Origin: Parastagonospora avenae f. sp. tritici 18332-5
Taxonomy: Eukaryota; Ascomycota; Dothideomycetes; Pleosporales; Phaeosphaeriaceae
DNA length: 64,000 bases
Assembly (NCBI GenBank): GCA_022559985.1
Contig: JAFJTR010000034.1
Span: forward strand, 186,001 to 250,000
Direction of reading: 5' to 3'
This document shows, in pieces, positions 23,724 through 34,255 of the stretch (positions are counted from its first letter, which is position 1; every line of letters begins with the position of its first letter). Position numbers and translations under genes: made by a program. The notes below the pieces were generated by a model, which saw nothing but the letters and a program-made list of their open reading frames with translations, ran no database searches and had not been told where the DNA came from.

Positions 23724-25896
23724 ATGGAGCAAGCTAGCCTCAATCAGCATGACCCTAGCCACGATCGTATCATTGATCTATTGGATGATGATCAAGTTGA
23801 ATACTTGAAGGAGAGCGAGCCCGATGAGAAACAATTCAAGGAGAATCTCCAAGAATGCCTCGATGGTGTCAAATACTCAGGTACATTCTCTTCTTTCACG
23901 ACCACTGGTCGCTACATCAAATCCCGCACTGCGAATTGAACGCATTGGTATTATTGGTCTGCCATTGTCCGTACGCGACGCGCAAGCAATCGCTGGTGTT
24001 TGTAAGCAGGCACCGTTTGGCAAGGGCGATGAGACCGTGGTGGATGAAAGTGTGAAGAAAACATGGGAGCTCAACGTAGATGAGTTCACATGCTGTAACC
24101 CGGTGTGGCAGGGCTATCTCGAGCAGTTGTCGAAGCAAGGTATTCAGGATCTTGGCGTCGAAGTGGCAGCAAGCGCTCAGCCATACAAATTGCTGCTCTA
24201 CGAAGAAGGCGCGTTCTTCAAAGCGCATCGCGATGGAGATGTTGTTACGGAAGTGTGTACAACTAATCAGCTATCGAGAAGCTCCAGCATCACTCCGACG
24301 TAAGCCAATATACACTTACGTAGGATTTGGCAATGATGCAAAGCAGATGCGCCTTACGTATGTGCAGGCTTTTGAGACCATATCCAATTTTTGTTTCGCC
24401 AACGAACTCGGCGACGCTGTGGTTAGAGTACTTCAGAACGCCATGCAAGAGAAGGATTGGCATGAAAAGTCAGAGCTAGTTGATCTCATCGCTCGACAGG
24501 TTGCAAGAGAGACAGCGGATGGGAAGGACGATGTGTGGAGTGATTGGTCAGTGGGACAAAAGTCATTTTCCCTTTCGCACTAATGGCATGCAGGCTATCT
24601 ATACCTGCGAGTCCAGACCTTACTTTCAAGTATGTGGACGAGCGACGGCAGAATCTCGATATAGTTAAGGAACTACTGCCTTCCTCCTCGAGGGAATCAT
24701 TCGATGAATGGAGGGAAAGAGAATCGAACGCAGCCATTGCTGCAGTTCAATCATTTACTACGGAAGATGCTATACCAGTATTGAATTTGTTACTTATGCT
24801 CGGTAACGACACATTCTTTGACGTGTAAGTGTTGCCAGTCGTCTTTGCCATTGAAAGCTAAGATCATGCAGCATCATGCCAAAAATATTGGCGAAACCAG
24901 ATTTTGCAGGAATTATGCAGCTGCTGTACCATCTTGGCGAGCGAACGGCTACGGGTGATGAGGCTACCCGAACATCCACGGAGTGCCCTGCTTACAGGCA
25001 ACTCCTTCCAATACTCACGCAGTCGTTCAAGTTACCTGTCAGCGACCTGACGAAGCAGTCCTATCTCAATCCTCACTCGCCTTACCGCCAAGAAGTCCTA
25101 CAGCTCTCTACGCCGGCATGTGAGTTTCTCGGCGTTGTGCAGAGGTGTATGTACCACAACTTCAAAGGCCATGCAAAAGATCTTCGCTTCAGGAACACCA
25201 GATTTACCCACCCAAGAAGCCACATTCTGGACGTCATGGCAATCTTTAATCTTATTTCTCAAATCTCTCGTTGACCCCGTTCAAAAAGAAAACGATTCGG
25301 GGCTAAATGAAGTCTTTGCAGGCTTCGTCAGTAAAGCTATCAAGAGCGTATCCACTCGCTTTGTAAGTTCGAGACCCACGGAACCTCGAGACTGGTCTCG
25401 GCCAAACGCTCAAACCATCATGTGCCAGTGTGGGCCTTGCCAAGAGATCAAACAATTCCTGATCAACCCCGTGCATCAAGCAGCCACCTTCTCATACGCA
25501 GAAAGAGTACGCAGACATATTCAAAACAGTCTTAAAAGTAACTTCCGATTCGAAACGAACCGTAAAACCAACCCACACACTCTTATTGTGTACAAAACGA
25601 CTAACGAGTACAAAAACTCCTTGCAGTAGTGGAAAAATGAGGTTACAAGATTCAGAGCGGAGTTGGCAAAGCTAAGGAGTGGCTTCTTGTTTAATCTGTT
25701 CGGAGGAGATGTTGTGTTAGTGTCGGGACTCGAAGCACTTGTCGCTCGAAATGTGGTTGATAAGATGAACGTAAATGCGGTCCGTCCGCTGCAGCCAACT
25801 TCCTCATCGGCGCAGAACATCGCGCAACCTAATGTCGTTGTAGGAGTGAAGAGTAAGGCGGAGGTTGTTGATCTGAGGGAGGACTACCCTCTGTGA
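23724..25896 (+). pseudogene. Decayed 2OG-Fe(II) oxygenase-like gene
   Basis: Begins MEQASLNQHDPSHDRIIDLL at 23724. The family-like text CLDGVKYSGTFSSF continues into a new frame near 23920 (AAA where AA would keep frame), giving NPALRIERIGIIGLPL and APFGKGDETVVD. The start of the oxygenase fold is present (KLLLYEEGAFFKAHRD, with the H-x-D metal pair), but the remaining core strands and second His are absent. The text jumps to C-terminal helical sequence near 24370. Introns 24547-24593 and 24825-24871 are still well formed. Another frame change lies between about 25090 and 25170, and TAG at 25627-25629 interrupts YKNSLQ/WKNEVTRF before a final tail ends at 25896. Intact relatives are large fungal proteins of unknown role with a prolyl-4-hydroxylase-like domain; the family call is from memory. 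Two shifts, one deletion and one stop make an active enzyme implausible. Confidence 0.78.
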
Positions 25897-26248
25897 AAGC
25901 TCGGCGGCCATGAAAGATGCTTCACAAGCAGCAAAGACGGTATTTCTCGTGCGCGTCTGCTTTCATTGGAGAACGGCTTACATTGGACACTCGTGCCTTG
26001 TATATTCAAACTTCGACATGCTTAGAGCCCTCACTCGACTTTTGTTCTTCGTTCTACTCCGTCTTTCATATTGTCCTGTAATTATTATTCACGCAGCATT
26101 GAGATCATCTTACGACAGTTTCGGGATTACAAAATCCCTTTTAGAACATGCAAATGTCAATTAAGTCAGTCAAAGGTTTCTATGGATTTGGTCTATTGGA
26201 TGCTACGTTAAGAGGCCATCGCCAATATATACTGCATCGGCGATGAAC
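25897..26248. other. Intergenic, convergent 3' ends
   Basis: About 350 bases between a plus-strand remnant and a minus-strand gene that converge. Nothing recognisable is seen. Confidence 0.5.
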
Positions 26249-27422
26249 TCAGTCTGAAGAGAAGAAATTGGCACGGCAAAACGGACACCTGTATCTACAC
26301 GCATGCTGCGAGTCTAGCTGTGCAGTCAAGCAATCGTCGCACATCAGGTGTCCACATTTCTTGAGCTTATGCATTGCGGTGTCGGTATCACCACAAATGT
26401 CGCACTGAGGTGGCGATGGGTCGGATGCTGATAGGGGAATGCTCACCTCATCCTTCGTGGTATGCTCTGGACCGTGCAGCACATCTTGAAGGTCGTCCAC
26501 CAGATAAAGATCTCGTGTAAAGCAATCTTCGTCCTCATACTGCTCGAAATTGTGGCTCTACGTGATCGACCAAGTCCTCCCCGGGTATATCTATGAGCAG
26601 GGACCTGTACGAGACGATAATCGCAAGGTTGGAATATAGGCGGTCTAAATTCAACCCTACAGTGACTTCGTTAGCAAGCATAAGCCTGTCATAAGACCCA
26701 ATCCGGCCATCTCCCCAGGCAAAGACAGCTCCCAGATTCGTACCGACATCAACGAAAAACGCGTGCACACAATCAGCAACATGTAGTTGGATGGTATGCA
26801 TGCTATCTCGGACGAAATTGTAGGTAGCAGTGTCGCTCGCGGTTTGATTTGGATAATCAGGAAGACCGAGTTTGTCCTGGATGTACTCTTGAATGTTCAA
26901 GCTTACTTCGTCTACGCATTTGTTGATGGCTCGCTTGATAGCAGTGCTAGCGAAGGTCTTCTCACTGTGCTGCCAAAGCAGGAGGAACTTATCCACATCG
27001 AGCATGTGGCTAATTGAGCCTTCATTGAGTTCTCGCATTAGCTGTGACAGTGATGTCATCCCCCAATCGTGCAAGATGCTGGAATGTGGCTCATCGCGAA
27101 GATACTGGGTATCCTCATGATACTGGATTAATACGTAACAGAAGTATCTGGCAGAGCCAGTTTCGATGCCAACAGAAGCGGAGTATGGGAAGAGTCTATC
27201 GCAAGCCGTCAGGAGATCCTGGACCATCACGTGGCACGATGGCAGATCGTGAGTGAGCCAAGGAAACCTCACAGCTTCAGGATCGTCTGCCTGCAATGAC
27301 GAAGTTATGAATGCTTTGCAGAGTCTCACTACTGCCTGATAAAACTGAACACTCTCTTGAGACAGCGCTGTAATTGACTGTGAGTACTGGTACAGCGCGT
27401 CCAGCGCAAGAGTAGGCCTCAT
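26249..27422 (-). CDS. RING-finger protein, exon join uncertain
   Basis: Two adjoining frames. The first (ATG 27422 to about 26540) is a helical 295-residue region (LDALYQYSQSITALSQ, DKFLLLWQHSEKTF) without a known domain. The second (about 26550 to 26249) ends in a C3HC4-like RING: CDICGD, then CGHLMCDDCL, then CPFC, all zinc ligands present. The RING frame has a TAG just upstream and no ATG of its own before the RING, so it must be joined to the first part. A 55-nt intron from 26608 to 26554 (GTACAG donor, GTAGAG acceptor) keeps phase but is weak; a one-base shift is the alternative. RING domains usually act in ubiquitin ligases. The start could also lie further upstream, past a run of eight T. 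Confidence 0.58.
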
Positions 27423-28236
27423 AAAAAAAATCAAATGTCAGCAAAGTCTGAACGTGATAACTGCGCATAGTGAGGGCGGTATGGTCGAGGGCTCATAATG
27501 ACGTCTAACAAATAAATCCTCAGGCGAGAGATGGGGCTTTGATAGTGCTGCGAATGATGAGAGTTGTGGATGGTTGAAGTCCTACTGTGCTGGCCTCTGG
27601 AAGCATATGAGTGCAACGATAACATTCCTATTCTTAGTAGCACTTCGTCTGCAGCGCGATAGTTGCAGTAAGTGGGTGTACAATATTGTACGATGGGGTT
27701 GATCAAGTTACGAATGTATATTGTTGCAGATTGATAGTGTTCTATCTATCGTACGAACGCGTTCATATACAGCTCTGCCGCGCACAGGCCTGCAGGCCTA
27801 TACATCAGCAGCTCACGTGATAATGAGGATTGCTATGTACGGACACCTATAATGCTTTGTGAGTCATATAATGGAAAGAAGTGTGTGGTTACAGTGCAAC
27901 CGTACAATGGGAGGTTTATTTGGCAAGTTGGATACACAATGTGGATTATCACACGGAGAATGTGTGGAAATTCGTCCATATCTAGGTGTGACCAAGGTCT
28001 AGTAAGAAAATGGCAAAGCACGTGTTGTCTTGAAATTTTAATGTGAAATTGCCGGATCGGTGTCACTATAACTGAAAACGAACACTATCTTCGAGTAAGA
28101 TAACAAGCTACAGGACTTGGTCACTGGGCGGATTGTTCTTGGGTTCGAAAAGCGAAAATTATGGCCTATTCCCCATCGTCTTTCCTTTGCAGCTCAATCT
28201 GCGGTGTGCAACCCTCCAGCCATGACCAAAGTAAAG
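27423..28236. other. Intergenic, no gene seen
   Basis: About 810 bases, with a T-rich run just before the RING-protein start and AT-rich sequence from 27840 to 28110. A short in-frame text (MSPRPYRPHYAQLSRSDF, near 27500) could be a 5' extension of the RING gene but is not supported. Confidence 0.45.
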
Positions 28237-29106
28237 CTACAACTTATGATTCCTCATGCCCAGCCAGACCAACCATCCCACCATGACACCATACAACACA
28301 AGATTGCATGTCATCAACGCGAACATGATCTTGAAACTAAACAACTCCGTCGAATTCCTTGCGCCCAGCGCGAGTACGAGCAGAGCAAGTATAGATGCAA
28401 TGCCACCACACTGAACGTGGCGCGCACATAAGTGCGACCCAATAACTAGGCAGACGAGCACATGGAGACGTGGAAGCGCTTCTATCACATCCACTCCACT
28501 TACGCAGAGCGATAGTTGAGGTATATGCAAGGCTGCGGTAGCGAGGTTGAGAAAAGGCCCAACGATGAAGTAGGATATGACGTTGGCAATGGAGAAGCAC
28601 ACCATAGCCAGGATAGTCTCGTAAACTGGATAGACCATGTAGTGTCGCCACAGCCACAAGCCGTCGTATAGACCCAGTGTCCCAACAAATAGGCGCGTCT
28701 TGAGGCGATCGAAATGCTTGAGGACACGACCCGGAGGATTGGCATCTACAATATCGCGGGCAAGGTCCAGCCATACGGCGGGTGAGATGGCACACCGATC
28801 GTGTTCCAGCAGCCATACGATCCAAGACGGAACGGTAGTGCTTGTGGCGATCTCAGTGTTACAATAACGGCAATTGAGCATCTCGCGCTTCAGTAGCTGG
28901 GGAAGGCAGCGACTCCCAATGATATGGTTGCAGAGTTGCATCCGCAATGCCTGGAAGGGCTGTTTGTTGGGATTGAGTTCGTGTTCTACTGTATTGTACT
29001 CGCGCCAACAAGTGAAGCACTTATTATCTTCTGCAGGCAGTTCTTCTGCTGGCGTGGTATACCAACGCCGTAGGTGCTCGGGTAGATCTTGAAGCTTGCG
29101 TGGCAT
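28237..29106 (-). CDS. Multi-pass membrane protein with degenerate RING-like zinc finger
   Basis: ATG at 29106, 289 residues, no intron. The N-terminal 100 residues carry a zinc-binding pattern C30-x2-C33, C59-x-H61-x5-C67 and C79-x2-C82. This resembles a RING but has one ligand pair spaced oddly and a long first loop. The remaining 190 residues hold about four or five hydrophobic spans (ILAMVCFSIANVISYFIVG, LHVLVCLVIGSHL, IASILALLVLALGA, LVLYGVMVGWLVWLGM). A membrane-embedded ubiquitin ligase is the natural inference, but no experiment-backed family is recognised. The frame is open further upstream through a TTG. I chose the first ATG, and this places the finger 30 residues from the start. 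Confidence 0.68.
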   Translation of the reverse strand: MPRKLQDLPEHLRRWYTTPAEELPAEDNKCFTCWREYNTVEHELNPNKQPFQALRMQLCNHIIGSRCLPQLLKREMLNCRYCNTEIATSTTVPSWIVWLLEHDRCAISPAVWLDLARDIVDANPPGRVLKHFDRLKTRLFVGTLGLYDGLWLWRHYMVYPVYETILAMVCFSIANVISYFIVGPFLNLATAALHIPQLSLCVSGVDVIEALPRLHVLVCLVIGSHLCARHVQCGGIASILALLVLALGARNSTELFSFKIMFALMTCNLVLYGVMVGWLVWLGMRNHKL

Positions 29107-29503
29107 GATGACTACCACTGTTCGTGTTTCCGGTTGGGTAAGAGTCGAGGATTTGAGTAGGGGTAAAGTTGAGTTCGAGACGATGATCTCGAGTTGGGGC
29201 AACGAAAGTTCTTAAGACAAGAAGAAGAGCGTAAGGTACATTTTAGGAGACGAATCGTCATCACGTCGCACAGGCTACAATCACTTTCACCTTCTATTTC
29301 ACTCGATGCTGCTGCCTCTCAACGGTCCCCATCCATCGCTGAACAGGCCAGTGCACTACCGTCCTGGGCAGATAATCAGGCAGGTATCAGCGCGCATCTG
29401 TTGGTATGACGGTCAACCATATCGGGAAAGGTGGGAATGACTGTTTCATTCGAGGCGTTCTTCGATCTGTGCGACATTGTGCCACTTGTTACTGCCTAAT
29501 TGC
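29107..29503. other. Intergenic, no gene seen
   Basis: About 400 bases between two minus-strand genes. No feature is supported. Confidence 0.5.
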
Positions 29504-30501
29504 TCAGCCGTTGTGGTTTTCGTCCTCGACCAAACGGTTTTCCGGCGTCCTCAAGACAACCCTGCTGTCACCCATATCCCAATCTGTACTGCAGCTTGCG
29601 AAAGGCAACATGAGCTCAAATTCACTTGGTCGCGTGACGTCTGTGACCGGTCGCAACAATTGCTCTTCCAACTCCACCCAATTTCGTTCCCATATGCCTT
29701 GCGGGCTCGGATCTGTTATCACCACATACAAGTCTCGTAGCCCTTTCATGCTGGCTATTATAGACCACCCACGCTCCCAATTCAATGTATCTTCGCGGTA
29801 TGCGACGCGTCGCGAGGGACCGCGACAAAGGTATGGCATAGCGCGAATGGCCCAGCGTAGACGAAGCGTACGGATTGAATTCATGCGTTGCTGTGGGAGG
29901 CGTGTAGGCAGGTATAGGAGGTGCGTTATATGTAGGAGGGAGAACGTGTGCGGTCGGTAAAGGTGCAATACGGCTTCTGAATATCTATTTACACTGTGTT
30001 AGCACACTTTGCTTTCAAAAGTATCCAATGATTTGACTCGATTACTTACACCCGCCTACATGTCCTCAAAAGACTTACGCTCGCCCCTCCTAGCCTCTCA
30101 CTGTCCCTACCACCGACAAGCACGCGACAACTACAGTCTCTTCGCCCCAAATCTCCGTCTTCGCAGATAAAGTGTTTATACCGCCTCTTCGACCCCATGG
30201 TCAAATGCACTACTTGCGCACCCATGACATGTTCATACACCATCTTCCTAATCTCAATCGGCAATTTGGCGAAGAACATGCTTTGGCCTTGCGCAATCGT
30301 GCGCGCATCGATCTCCGCATCATGCTCGGACGATAAACTGATCGTAGATTTGTGCGGACGAATCGAGATATCTGATGGCGTTGAGTGCGACTTGATGGAG
30401 AATGGGTTACGCGACTTCTTTGGCTTGGACGCGTCCTGCGACGGTATGTCGGATGGAACCCAACGCACGCCAGGGAGGAGAGTCAAGAGTTTAGACTTCA
30501 T
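29504..30501 (-). CDS. DUF7730-family protein
   Basis: Exons 30501-30050 and 29984-29504 give 310 residues. The intron has a GTAAGT donor and an AATAG acceptor and splits a Val codon. After a basic, disordered N-terminus (KPKKSRNPFSIK) comes FFAKLPIEIRKMVYEHVMG, then VHLTM, CSCRVLVGG and LLRTCRRVYSEAVLHLY. Next come TFSLLHITHLLYLP, RRVAYREDTLNWERGW and GLRDLYVVI. This is the conserved layout of DUF7730 proteins, which are abundant in Dothideomycetes and Sordariomycetes. The opening helix resembles an F-box/2EXR type, so a protein-binding role is possible, but no function is established. The product is complete, in contrast to the broken 2EXR and F-box genes nearby. Confidence 0.85.
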
Positions 30502-31077
30502 GGTCGTCGCTATTGTCGCGAGAGAAGCATTGATCGTGTGTTCCTCCTCGCTAACCAAAGCACGACAAAGTTGGTTCAACGATGATGACGCCGCGATTTG
30601 GTGGGATGCTTGGTATTCTTATGTAGTTGAGTCGCGTGTCAGCCCATTCGGCGCGCGGGGCTTGCGGCGTTGATGCTTGTTCGGATCAAGCTCCGTTGGG
30701 GTATGCAAGCGCGGGGAAATCTGTAGAATGATCACGCGTGGTTCTCTTGCTGTCTAGAGTCGTCGCAACAGGTGGCTCATTGTGTTCTGTAACCTCTCTA
30801 CATACGTTGTTAAAAGATAATGACGGAACTACCATGATTCCACGGTCGAACGCTCGCAGAATCTCGCTAGAAGGGGTATCGCGCATTGGGGCTCTTGCCC
30901 GACTTTTAACAAATCAGCAGTACATATGCAACTTGGGTCTATTATCGCACTGCTATGATAAATATGCGATCTTGGGCTGGTGACCGCTTCAAGGTCGCAA
31001 ATATTGACTCGATGAAGAGAGCACTAACTAGTGTCGTGGAGAATCACCTTATATTGGATTCAGCGATCAAGCGTTCA
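30502..31077. other. Intergenic, no gene seen
   Basis: About 575 bases between tandem minus-strand genes; should contain the DUF7730 gene promoter. Nothing else is seen. Confidence 0.5.
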
Positions 31078-32238
31078 TCAGCCATTCAGTCGCTCCAGAT
31101 ACCATGGCTTCGCAATTTTTGCAACCTCAATTCTAAGCGTCGCCTTATCGATGCCGTGATCATCCACGTATATTTTCTCTTCAACTACTATGTCGTTCTG
31201 CACCCACTTCAAAAAAGCATTCAAGCCTTTTATAGTCCTCTCAATGCCGTGCTCTCGCAAATAGTCTAAGCCCTGCTCAAGCCTCTGCTCGGACGTCCAG
31301 ATCTGTGCCACTGCAGCCGCTGCTTCGCGGTTCCCTTCTACGTTCTCCGCAGATTGGCGCGGCGCAGGCGCGAAAGTGGGCTTGAAGCGCCCACCTTTGG
31401 TTTTGAACCATAGCGCAGGGTTGCTATTGTGAGGCGTGGATAAAGGCTTCCAGACAATGCCTTCACCTTCGCCCTCGAGATTGAATGTTGCAGCAAATGG
31501 ACATTGTGCAGCGACCTTTTCAGCAAGGGGCTCGAGCTCATCGGTCGTGCGTTGCGGGTCTTCAGGATACAGTGTACGGTGGAAGACACCAGCTCTCGAT
31601 ATGTTATAAATATCGTGGTTTGGTAAAGCGATGCCACCGTAATCGCTGTCTTTTTGCCATTGGCCGTTGATGTTCACGGAGATGATGACAAAACGTTTCG
31701 ACAGCCCGGATATCGCTACACCTTTTTGGACAGATTGGCCGATCCATTCGCCAGCTATCAGAACTGGGTGCGCAGATTCGACAGCTGCCCCTGGATTGAG
31801 TTCCAAGAAGCGCAGGACGATGAGGTCACGTAGTCTCAAGATGGCTTTTGTCCTTTGGGACATGATCGTGGCGAAGCCAGCATTGTCTTTCGCTGTATGT
31901 ATACCGACAATGTTTTTTGACTGAAAGACAATGCGGCCGTCATCAGAGACGAGTATATCAGCGTGCGTACCATGTAACTTGACTGTGCCGATAATCGGTA
32001 TTGGATCTAATACCGGCTCTTTTTCCGGGTTGCTGGAATCACGATACAACTCTCTGAGCGTTTTGACGATCTCACCAACGTGGGTGCTGATTTTAGGATA
32101 CAACGTTAATCCCGTCGGAGTGGCCATGATTGGCTGTGGCGATACCGATCGAGATATGATGATTGCCTCGGGTTTGATATGATGCAAAATCGGGACAGGA
32201 GAGCTTTTTGCATGTGTACTCGAATACGAAGGTAACAT
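31078..32238 (-). CDS. T4 Rnl2-type RNA ligase
   Basis: An intronless 386-residue frame with ATG 32238; an internal ATG at 32127 would give 349 residues and put the active site at a distance from the start more typical of Rnl2 enzymes. The nucleotidyl-transferase motifs are visible: motif I G-T-V-K87-L-H-G, with K87 as the AMP acceptor; an IAGEWIG strand at 161-167; motif IV EGEGIVWK at 257-264; and motif V WFKTKGGRF at 277-285. Known chemistry: ATP-dependent adenylation of the lysine, transfer to an RNA 5' phosphate and joining to a 3' OH. A helical tail of about 100 residues follows. No signal or targeting peptide is obvious. The in vivo RNA substrate of such fungal proteins is unknown to me. 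It is distinct from the tRNA ligase Trl1, which is longer and tripartite. Confidence 0.85.
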   Translation of the reverse strand: MLPSYSSTHAKSSPVPILHHIKPEAIIISRSVSPQPIMATPTGLTLYPKISTHVGEIVKTLRELYRDSSNPEKEPVLDPIPIIGTVKLHGTHADILVSDDGRIVFQSKNIVGIHTAKDNAGFATIMSQRTKAILRLRDLIVLRFLELNPGAAVESAHPVLIAGEWIGQSVQKGVAISGLSKRFVIISVNINGQWQKDSDYGGIALPNHDIYNISRAGVFHRTLYPEDPQRTTDELEPLAEKVAAQCPFAATFNLEGEGEGIVWKPLSTPHNSNPALWFKTKGGRFKPTFAPAPRQSAENVEGNREAAAAVAQIWTSEQRLEQGLDYLREHGIERTIKGLNAFLKWVQNDIVVEEKIYVDDHGIDKATLRIEVAKIAKPWYLERLNG

Positions 32239-34164
32239 TGGCCGCTGTCGCGCGAACGTGAGGACGTGCGAACTCGATCCTGAGGTTAAAGAGTACAGGA
32301 ACTGGGTGGACTTTGACGAACAAAGTGTCCAAGGTTGTTATAAAGGAGGTATTGATGTCAGGCAACGAAGCCTACAAATCTATGACTCCTACTCAAGCGA
32401 TGCCTGGCGAGGGAAGCGTGACGCAGCCGTGTAATGTTCGTGTCAGCACCACTATCTCCATGTCTTTCAGCTTCCTCACTGCGGTAGTGTGCTCGAATAA
32501 GTACACTACACGCTTGCGCTTGCCCCTGGTGGCTGTTGTTCTCGCTGTAAATGTGGAAAGGGGAAAGTCGCCCTGCACCTGGGCAGTCTGCGCAGGTACA
32601 AAATGTGTCTTCGATCACGGATGAGTAGCGTGGGATGATCTAGAGAAATGATGCTGCATAGACAGGTGTGCGCAATTCAGTGCATTGTTGTGGTAGAGGA
32701 GGTCAAGACTCTGGACGCACGAAAGCGCAAACTTCGGACACACCGTTACCACTCCCGCCGCTCAGCGCCGATTGGCTGTCACTCCCCTTCCATCAACAAT
32801 CTTCCGTGAGATCATGTGGCTCCGACACAAGCAAAGAAATCTGGGGCGCCCACAATGACTTTCGATTAGTGTATGGTGAGCGACTGAAATTGCACGATCA
32901 TTGAAATGTTTGTTGCAGCATGTTCCAGCCATCGAAAGTTGTGGTCACAATCACCATAAAGATGCGCATCTCGTAAATTCCATTTTTGGCAGACAAGTAC
33001 ACGTCTTGCCTAATTACATGATCAAGTTATTATTTCTTGAACTTCCAGAGCAAAACAAGCCCTCAGTTCCGTATCTGTTTATTCTTCTCATTGATGTTGG
33101 CTAGTTTCAATCACGTGGCGATACGGACAATAGACACGTCAAAGACACGCCATGATCAAAGACCATTTTCTTTGCTACTGAGCCTGCGCAGATATACGGA
33201 ACATCAAAGTCCCGATCATGGCGGCAATTGGATATGGTGGTGCTGCTGGACACATTTCTGAGCGATTTCATGTTGTCTTCGTCTAGTGAAAAATGTAACT
33301 CGATCCAATAATCACAAAAGCCCAGAAACAGTTGAAAACATCAGGACGACTAGTGGACGTGCGTTTCCTTTCGTGAGCCTGCTCTGTCTTGATTCTCATT
33401 TTTTGTCATCTATATGATTTTGAGATGCACTCTAATACTAACACATTAAGGCGAAAGGCCGTGGTGTCGCGGCGTTTGATTCCCTTAGGGTTGTAATAGA
33501 TAACGGCGGCCTAGGAGGTCTGAATATGATCTAACAGCTTTTGCGCAGCATTGAATCCATAATACTGACAAGATCCTTAGGCAGCCTTGCGTCGGAAAGC
33601 ATATATATTGTTGTACTTGGCAAGGCCGACAAGTAGACATATCTCTTGCAACTTTCGGTTCAGAGCGCTGTAGCTCTTTTTCTTCTCTGGGACGATAGTA
33701 CTATTGATATCTGCAGCAACTAGTACCGCTTGTGCGCTGATCAGCGTTCATGTGTATATGGCGATTGCGTTCTGTATGAACTCAACCTACTATCAGAGAG
33801 CAACTGTGATATTATACACAAGCCTGAATAGACTTGATAGATGATTCATACGCCACAGAGAGCTCAAATGACCTTAAAGTAAAACAGCTCAGAAGGTGAT
33901 GCTTAGGATCATAGGCACAGCGCGCACGAATTATTGCAGCACCTAGTGACGTCCGATACATGATCTAAGCTTCTTGCTTTCAAGGCAGAATGATTTCGAT
34001 GTTCTCGCAAACGTTGAATGATGTTCCTGCCCCACCAGACTGGTAAAAACCAACGTTCGGTCGTTCGTGTGCGTCCCGGAGCTCAACCACACCCAACTCG
34101 AGCTCTAGAACCACCGCCACAACAACAAAAAGTTTTTGCAAAAAGAACGCGTCGCCGCATCGCA
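32239..34164. other. Gene-poor stretch
   Basis: About 1.9 kb without a supported gene. Open frames are short and lack coding composition. I see no repeat family, no transposase text and no tRNA apart from the one that follows. Confidence 0.5.
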
Positions 34165-34255
34165 TGACTCAGCCGAGGTTTGAACTCGGGACCTTCAGTG
34201 TCCGAGGGCGAGTGCCTTGTTAGACTGACGTGATAACCAACTACACCACCGAGCC
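34165..34255 (-). tRNA. tRNA-Val(AAC) with a 17-nt intron
   Basis: All arms fold. The acceptor 5' GGCTCGG pairs with 3' CTGAGTC (G-U pairs allowed). The D arm is GTG/CAC. The anticodon stem is TCAGT/ACTGA with loop CT-AAC-A/C, and the T arm CCGAG/CTCGG closes the loop TTCAAAC. The anticodon is AAC (Val). A 17-nt intron starts one base after the anticodon, the canonical 37/38 position. Length without intron is 74 nt, and CCA is not encoded, as expected for a nuclear gene. Internal A and B boxes are intact. It is the only gene in the 5-kb gene-poor interval. Confidence 0.93.

Noticed and set aside
26249..26500. Independent small RING protein
   Set aside because: The frame has no ATG before the zinc ligands and a stop lies directly upstream, so it must belong to the preceding exon or be broken.
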